From positions 558,001-622,000 of the forward strand of contig KV748193.1 of NCBI GenBank assembly GCA_001692895.1: a DNA stretch of 64,000 nucleotides. Direction: 5' to 3'. The notes under the pieces were generated by a model that worked only from the letters and a program-made list of their open reading frames with translations, was not told the DNA's origin and did not search any database. Positions 56,560-64,000 of the stretch are shown piece by piece. The position numbers and the translations under genes were made by a program. The stretch is from Cenococcum geophilum 1.58. Its lineage: Eukaryota; Ascomycota; Dothideomycetes; Gloniales; Gloniaceae. How positions within the stretch are numbered: position 1 is the stretch's first letter; every line of letters starts with the position of its first letter.

Positions 56560-59500
56560 CTCTTCTTTAAGTAGTTATAATATTGTACTTAAAGCGTCTA
56601 TAATACTATCTCCCTCCTCTTTATCTTCGTCCTTAAAGATTTAAAATATCTCTAAGTCGTTTATTAGAGGTATAATATCCGTCTAATTAATTTGGTTAAT
56701 ATTATTGCTTATTATGCCTAAAGCAATTTCTTCTTTATACGCCCAACGTCGTGCTTACACTGTTGCTGTAATATTATTTTTTAGTGAGATTATACTGTCT
56801 CCGTGTTCTTATTGTTTGAAAGAGGGGTTAGTTTGTGTTACGTTAGCGAACCCATTTTCACAATAACTATTCTTTTGCTTAAAGTGTACTAAAGTAAATA
56901 TTTATTCGTTTTATGACGTTTGCTTTACTTCTAATGCTAAATATATATAACCTATTACTCTTAATAGTTATCTGGTTCCCTAATTAATTTATCTTAAGGT
57001 CTTATGTTTAATCTACTACTGCGCGGCTAGATAGTAAACTGTTGTAAGCCCTTGCTAAGTTGGAATGTTTCCATGACGCGGAACAGAAGGCCCTAAATGC
57101 TTAAATTACGGCGTCTGCTTGTCTGCTTTGTCTTAAGAAGGTTTATAAGAAGGTTTATTCTAAGGAGTGGAAACTTATAAAATAAGGTCTGTAAGAACTA
57201 GGTAATAAAAAAACGGATTCTCTTCTAATAAAGAAGGAAATAGATCTAAGTAGTTCGGTAACTGCTCTTCTTGGGTCCCCCTTAGGTGACTTATTCTTTA
57301 GCAATTTTTTTTATTAATGCTACCTAACCTAATCTCTTCCGATACTCCTATACCTTTCCTATAGTATTCTTTAAATTCTTTAGTGGCTTTTAGGTAGTCT
57401 TAGTATAGCCTATCTACTTAACCTCGTACTATATCTTGTTGTTAATGTTCTTATAATTAACAATCTTTAATACTTGCTATTTATCTTCTTCTTATCCTCT
57501 ATACGTGTCTGCTTTATAAACTGGTAGCTTAATATTCCTATATACTAGCTCTAGCATTGCGATGTGCTATATAGGGTAGATCTTTATTTTAACTGGTAGG
57601 TTTAACTTAAACGTAATTGGTGAAATCCTTTGCGTAATTTTAAAAGGTCCTAGTCTAACATAGTCCAACTTCTTGCTTAGTCGTTAACTTTTAAAATTTT
57701 TGTATAGTAACTACACTTTATCTCCCTCCTTAAGATCTAGTCCCTTAGATCTCTTAGCATTATAGTACTTTTTTATTCTCTCTTATACTTTCTTTACTAA
57801 TTCTATAAGGTCTATATAAAGATTTATTAATGTCTTTATTCTCTCTTTAGCTATATTACTTATTTTCTTTACTTACCGTAGTGATAATAATGTTCTTAGC
57901 TCGTATCCGTAATTTGCCTTAAATGGTAATATGCCTATTCCTTTCTAAGGTGTTATATTATATATAAACTATATAACTGGTAATAGTAATACCCAATTGT
58001 TCTGTATATAATTGATATAATGCCTTAGATACTATTCTAGCGTCTAATTTAATCTTTCTGTTTAACCGTCTGTCTGCGGATAGTATACGGTAGAAGTTAC
58101 TACTTAAACTCCTTACTCTGCTAAAAATACTTCCTAGAATGCTGTTATAAATCTTAGATCTCTATCCGATATAATCTTACTTAGTACTCTATGTCTTATA
58201 AATACTTCTTTAACGTAAATTCTAGTGATATCTTCTGCCGAGATTTCTTCTGTATATGCTATAAAGTATCCCCACTTTATAAGCTTGTCTACTATTATTA
58301 AGATCGCGTTATAATCTTATTTAGTAATAGGATCTTTTAATTTTAGTAACTTAATAATAAAGTCCTATAATATGACCTCCTATGGTCTCTCTAGTATTTT
58401 GATAGGTTATAGCCCTCTGTATAGCTTATGCCTTATCGGTTTGTTCCTTTAGTAATCTAAATATTCCTTTATAACTTTTCTAGCTATTCTCTAGATTCCG
58501 TTAATAATATACTCCTCCTAGAGTCTTAACACTAAGCCTATAGCTCTATTATGTTTTTAAGTTAGTCCCTTATAGAAGTCTTTTATAAACTGCTCTGCTA
58601 TGCTTCTTAGGATGTACTTTACTTCTTAATTTTTGTATATATCCATTTGTGGATCTTCTAGCTGTGCCTTTAGAATTTCTTATGCCTAAAAGCTTTCTGG
58701 TATCTCGTAGACTTTCTCTAGTTTGTCGTCTTCTTAAGTTGCTATAATTTTCGGATAATTGTACCTAATTAATCCGTCTATATCTTTTCGCAATAAAGCC
58801 CCTAATGGCTTTTCCTTATTTTATAGTTTAGCTTTACGGCTTAGAGTATCTGCCCTTATATTGTCTGTACCTTTGGTATACTAAATCTTGAAATAGTATT
58901 CTGTAAGCATCTCTGCCTATTTAACCTATTTTTAGTTAAGTTCCTTTATTATTAGGAATCCTGTTAGGTTCTTATAATCCGTCTTAACTATAAATAGTTT
59001 CTCTATGCCTTATAAGAATGCTCTCTATTTCTTTAATGCTATAACTATACCTAATAATTCTTTATTATAGATGTTATAGTTTAACTCTAGTAGTGTTATC
59101 TTCCGACTATAGTATGCTACTAGGTACTATCCATTTTAATGCCTTTATATAAAGTACGCCCCTAGTATATAGTTTAATATATCTATTTCTATAACCGTCT
59201 CTAGTCCTAGTTAATAGATCTTAAGAACTGGCTCCTAGGTGAATAACTCTTTAACTTTCTTAAAGAGTTCTCTTTGCTCTTCCCCCTATACCTATAGTTC
59301 TTCTTTCTTTATTAACCGCGTAAATGGCTTAATGTTCTTTAACTACTGCGCTATAAACCTTCTATAGTAATTATAAAACCCTAGGAATGATCTTAACTAT
59401 ATAACATTCTCTAGTTTCTGCTAATTTACTATAGCCTTAATCTTTTTTAAATTTATACTAAGTTAGCCTAGTTTAATGATAAATTTAACGAAATCGGTCT

Positions 59501-60990
59501 TCCTGGTAAAGAACTTACATTTTTTAATTGCTACTAGCATCTATTCTTCTTGTAGTCTCTTTAAGACCTATTTAATATGTTCCCTATATTCTTCCTTAGT
59601 TATTAAGTAGATAATAATATCGTTAAAATATACTATAACAAATTCATCTAGGTGTTCTCCTAATACATTATTAATACGCTTTTAGAACATTGCTAGTATG
59701 TTTATAAGTCCGAATTATATAACTAATGGTTTATATAGTCCTTCTTTTAACCTAAAGGCTGCCTTCTATTCGTTACCTTCCTTAATCCTAATCTAATGGT
59801 ACGCCCATCTTAGATCTATCTTTGTAAAGATTTACATATTACCTATTCTGTCTTAGATTTCGCTAATTAAGGGTAAAAGATACCTATCTTTCCTAGTAAT
59901 GCTGTTTAACTGTCTATAGTTAATACATAGCCTTAGTTTGCCATTTTTCTTTGGTATAAATAGTACTGGATAACCTGCTAATGACTGCGATGGTCTAATA
60001 TATCCCTTTTATAGATTTTCCTAGATAAACTCTTTTAACGCTCTACCTTCTTCTTTAGTAAGCTTATAGATTGGAAAGAACTTTAGATTTATTTCTGGTT
60101 CTAACTCTATTTTATAGTCCCATGCTGTATATTCTAATAGCTTCTTACTTTTTAGTGACTATAGTTTCTTGCCGTACTTATGGTATCTCTTTGGTATATA
60201 ACTTAGTCCTTTTTCTGTTTCTTTGTAGGTTGCTCCTACTTAGTACTATACTAACTTGGCTTATTATTACATCTTGCGGCGTTAAGTATTTTTAATATTA
60301 ACCTGACCTGTAATTTAATTAATCCTTAGATTGTATTCCTGTAACTAAGGCATGCCTAATACTGCCTTGTCCCGTCCTAATAGTAGGATATTAAAAGACA
60401 TCTTAATTTATCTTCCTTTAATAGTTATCCAAATAGGTCCTGTTTTAAGATTAATAATCCCTCCTTTATAGGTTATTAGATCTCCTAAAATTATAACTAA
60501 TAGGTAAGGTTACTCCTTTTGTTTATAAGGTAGCCCTATTCTCTTAACTACTACTAGTGAGATATGGTTTCGCGTTGCTCCACTATCTATTAGCGCTTTA
60601 AACTGCTAATCTTACTAATTGATTTATAAATTTAGGTGTTGTCCTTAAATTCCTTTAAGGGTCTAAGGCTCTACTACTAGCTCCCTTTAGTCCTATAGGC
60701 CTCTACTTTTCCTAACTATTAGCTGCTTAATCCTAGTGTACTTAGCTTACTCTTTAGCTAATGCTTAGTTTGCTTTTTATCTTTAATATACTATAGATAT
60801 ATATTTTCTAAGTATTCCCACTACTGTTATCCGTCTAAGTATTCTTCTATAAGGAATCTTTCTGGTTAAAGTACTAAACTCCCTTCCTCTTAGACCTCTG
60901 CTGGATGCTATCTATGTATATATTTGGCATTCCTATACTATTGCTTGTCTATTATCTAGTATATCCTTATAGAGTATTTCCGATTTTTTT
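56560..60990 (-). pseudogene. Element F pol: protease, RT, RNase H, integrase
   Basis: Minus strand. Protease DSGATRNHIS near 60590-60560 keeps its catalytic Asp. RT runs from about 60060 with [20 protein letters not shown] near 60000-59940, and the catalytic site VYFNDIIIY near 59630-59605, where the first Asp is Asn. RNase H covers about 59210-58850. The integrase zinc region near 58560-58460 has lost both Cys (YLDY), but Asp, Asp and Glu of the core are visible (IIVDKL, ISDRDLRF, TERLNQTLEQYLR; about 58310-58030). KLDYVRLGPFKI near 57690-57650 is the GPY/F module. No chromodomain was recognised. Stops at Gln and Trp positions are scattered. Confidence 0.9.
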
Positions 60991-63662
60991 TCCTTTGGAT
61001 TCTTATGCATTTTATATATATTGTTTATGTACGCAATCTATGATAATATATAGTGTGCTAGGTGCTTTAGGTTAACTCTTGGCTTATCTTTATTCTTAAG
61101 TTTAAACCTTTATTATGCTAATCTAAACGTTATAACTTTATTTATAGGTACTAAGATGCGCCTCTCGCTTCTTTAGTCATCTGAACGTTCCTCTAGATCC
61201 TTTAATATTATAATTAAGGCTCTTTTAATATACGTTATGGCCTTCTCTATAATTAGGTAGTTTTAGATAACTTTTTTATCTAACTATATATAGAAATCTT
61301 CCTACTTATTATTATGCCTTTGCCTATACTACTTTTGGTATAGCTACTAGAGTATATATAGTCTGTCCGTAAGGAAGTATCTTCTTATTACTGTATTGTG
61401 ATAGCCCTTTATATATCGTTCCTTGAACCTAGTTAGAATCCCTAAATCCTCTTTATCTTCTAGTTTAGTAAGCCACTTAGCTCTTAGTATGCCTGCTCTT
61501 AGCCTATTAGTAATTCTTTATACTAGTGCTCTGTCCTTTATACGTCCTAATATACTAGATCTCTTGTCTAGTTTCTGTTCTTGCTATATAATAATTCTTT
61601 GCCTAAACTCTTTTATGGTTTCTTTTGGTTTATACCTTACGCTCTAATCCTTAAAGTCGTCTTGCTTCTTAATCTTAGTATTAACTTTTTAATCTTTAGT
61701 CTGAATACTTCGTTTAACTAGTAAATCCTCTAGGTCTATATATTTGTCTTTTAGTCTAATTACTGTTTATGCCGTAGATTTTTTAATCTATAAAGAAGCT
61801 CCTTGCCTCTTATCTATGGGTGTCCTAATTTGTACCCCGAATTCTTAACCCCTTAGGTTCTTTAATCCCGAGCTCGCTTCTAACTTAAGCTTAGCTCCAG
61901 CCTTAGTCTAACTAGGCTTACTTAGTGTTCTTATCTTATCTTAAGAGTCTTAAATCTCACTTATCTCGTCTTAAGAATCTTGTGCCTGTAGGAACTTCTG
62001 TCCTAAGCTTATTTATATGTTTTTAAACTAAGCTACTGCTCTGCTTTATTGGTTATTGTCTATTATAGGTCCTTAAGCTTGCCTTATCTTATTTTAAGAA
62101 TCTTGGTTATCTCTTATCTCGCTATAAGAATTTTGAGCCTTTGGCCTTTTGCCTTTATTAAGTGCCGAAGTGGTTTACTATCCTACTTCTCTTATATCTT
62201 GTAAAGCGATAGATATCGTATCTAGTGGGGTTTTAATCCCTATTAATGTTTCCTATTCTATAGTAGAATTATCCTCTGTCTTTGGTATAATATCTCTAAG
62301 GTCTGCTTGCTTCTAGTAAGCGGCCCTTATTGCCTTATTGTTATGGAATATTTCGCCTAGGTTGAATTTATTGTCCTTAATATCCAATCTGCGAACTAGT
62401 TTGTTAGTTCCTCTGTATCCTATAGGTGCTGGCTTTTATAGCTAATAGCTTGCGCCGTACTTAGCGTCTTTATAAATTTGGTATGCGTTGTTATAATAAA
62501 ACGTAAAACTTCTAATTAAACATTCTTTTGTTCCTTGTAGTATATTATTGTTCCTTTATATATATATATTGTCTACTAGTCTTGTGCCTTTTACTATATA
62601 GTAACTCTGCCCACTTCTACAGTCTCTGATGTAATAACCCTATTTTCCGCAATTTATGTAAGCTCCTTCTTTAAACCATTTTTCTTGTTGTGGAGTCCGC
62701 CTAAATGTCTTCTACTGTTGAGATCCCTGATTCGGCCTCTGCTTCTTAGACCTTTAATTACCTAATTTTTATCCTTTAGGTTTCTATAGTTTGCTCCATC
62801 TCTTATAGGCTTCTTTAGTACCACTTAGGTCTATTGGCTCTGCGCTATACCATAGTTTTTAACTTAGCTTTTGTCGTTGCGTATTCTGCGCCTTATATAA
62901 CTGTGGAACTCTATCCTAGCCTCTTTTAGCCTGTTCCCTTTAGTAGATCTAATTGTTAATCTTAATTGCCTAATCTATTAGTTCCCTTAGGGTGTCCGTA
63001 TCTTCTATTAAGATAATTATATCCTAGACTTTAGCCTTAAGTCCCTGTTTATACTGTGCTATAAGCGCCCTATTATTTCACTCTACTTATATTGCTAGTG
63101 TCTGGAACTATATTATATACTTAATTACTAAAGTTTATTGTATGAGGTTTTAGAGTTTTTTTTTTGCTATAGTTATTTCTTCTAGGTCTCTAAATATCTA
63201 TGTTAGTTGCTCTGTAAATCCTTCCTAACTTAAGAATATAAATCGCACGTCTTGGTTAGTGGTTGTTATTCCGTTTGCCTGTATCTCCGTAAGGTAAGGT
63301 TTAAACTACTTAAGTGCTTTTCCTGATAAGAATAGTCCTGTATAGGCTATCCGATCCACGGGTATAGGTAACTTTACTCCCTTCTATAAGACCTTAAAGT
63401 GCATCTATGTAAGGAATCCTTTAAGCTTTAACCTTTCTCCTATAAATCTCTTAATTGATAGTAGCTTGATTTTTACTGCTTTTATCCCGTTAAGTCTTTC
63501 TTCTAATACTATATTGTTAGCTGTTAGCTAGTTAACTATTTCCTATAGCTGTTTGACCGTCATAGGTTGCTATAAGTTAGTATCTACTATACTAGTATTA
63601 CCTTCTGTCCTTAAAGTAGTTGCTGCCGTCGATGGCGTTATAGTGGCTGCTTTTGGTGGCAT
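60991..63662 (-). pseudogene. Element F gag and linker
   Basis: ATG on the minus strand at 63662 opens MPPKAATITPSTAATTL. Capsid-like sequence follows (AYTGLFLSGKALKQFKPYL near 63350-63290). A zinc knuckle near 62670-62620 reads YINCGKQGYYIRDC, with one Cys and the His changed to Tyr by RIP-type transitions. After it comes a long Gln/Lys/Ser-rich linker with repeated QDSQ motifs (about 62110-61920) before the protease. Whether gag and pol were one frame cannot be told. Short plus-strand frames at 60071 and 61423 are antisense. Confidence 0.8.
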
Positions 63663-63706
63663 GTTGTTTAACTTCTTGTATTAATACTATAATTAGGTAG
63701 TGATTG

Positions 63707-64000
63707 TGTAACGGAACCTTGTAGTAAGAACTACGGTGGGCTCGTTATTAGGCTAGGTGTGTAGGAAATGTAAGTATAAAAGTTAACAACGTAATAATAA
63801 CTGGTGGAGTGGTTGCCTAACAGATTAACTCTAATTATATTCTGAGAATTACTATAAGGAAGGAACTATCTAGGTAGGGACTAAGGGTCCTTAAATACAC
63901 AACTATACTCCTATGAAATCCTTCTTGTACGTAATGTACGTCTTATACATAAGGTACGTAAATTCCTCTCGTTCCTCTTGTTTAATACGTAGTATATTAT
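63707..64000 (-). repeat. 5' LTR of gypsy F, truncated by the window end
   Basis: TGTAACGGAACCTTGTAG onward, repeating 56181-56474. The LTR reads TG to unknown on the plus strand. The transcription start of F would lie in or beyond this LTR. Confidence 0.88.

Larger units (their letters stand above)
56181..64000 (-). mobile_element. Element F: nearly complete minus-strand Ty3/gypsy retrotransposon
   Basis: The left LTR starts TGTAACGGAACCTTGTAG at 56181 and the same sequence restarts at 63707 and runs off the window. Between them the minus strand reads gag, protease, RT, RNase H and integrase with a GPY/F-type end. It was inserted in the D' 3' UTR (CCGTA is the candidate left TSD at 56176-56180). 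RIP is moderate and many conserved residues survive. Confidence 0.93.

Overview
This window looks like heterochromatin from a filamentous ascomycete (Pezizomycotina). No bacterial genes, rRNA or tRNA are visible. Almost everything is transposable-element DNA that has been through repeat-induced point mutation (RIP): CpA/TpG are depleted, TpA is hugely enriched, CpG survives, and Gln and Trp codons have become stops. Conserved transposon proteins can still be read through these stops, and exact target-site duplications (TSDs) show which element landed inside which.

Left nest (1-18.2 kb): a minus-strand Ty3/gypsy element (G) runs off the left edge. It holds a 5'-truncated LINE fragment (1314-1651), a long-TIR MITE (4426-4897) and, upstream of its gag, a plus-strand Ty1/copia element A (5839-17983, TSD CTCTA). 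A is split by a second copy of its family, B (11184-17291, TSD ATAAG).

Middle (18.2-26.2 kb): a short poly(A)-tailed retroposon copy, a tandem duplication of about 450 bp, an unidentified RIP-degraded coding remnant, then a GC-balanced, RIP-poor island. The island carries the C-terminal half of a hAT transposase (hAT-I) split by a deleted hAT-II element with an 8-bp TSD, a pogo/Fot1-like transposase, a 150-bp palindromic MITE, and unique DNA ending in a possible host start codon cut off by a second hAT-II copy.

Right nest (25.8-64 kb): hAT-II copy 2 begins at 25788 and resumes at 54052, because a Tad-like LINE (26231-54036, 15-bp TSD) sits inside it. The LINE is split three times: by a 3.7-kb GC-rich, poly(A)-tailed, apparently non-coding insert with a 13-bp TSD (26576-30278); by copia C (30877-36950, TSD GTAAT); and by minus-strand copia E (37016-49478, TSD GCTTT/GCTTC). 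E is itself split by a different and younger copia, D (37527-44018, TSD GTTTC). Downstream, hAT-II is cut at 55711 by a minus-strand D-family element (D'), which is cut at 56181 by a minus-strand Ty3/gypsy element F that runs to the right edge. The deepest chain is hAT > LINE > E > D.

No element here looks able to move. Every reverse transcriptase except that of D has lost one or both catalytic Asp to RIP-type changes, and D has stop codons. The item most worth following is the 3.7-kb poly(A)-tailed insert with its minisatellite cassettes; its 3' tail recurs near 18.2 kb. All protein readings were made by eye through stop codons, so domain limits are approximate.
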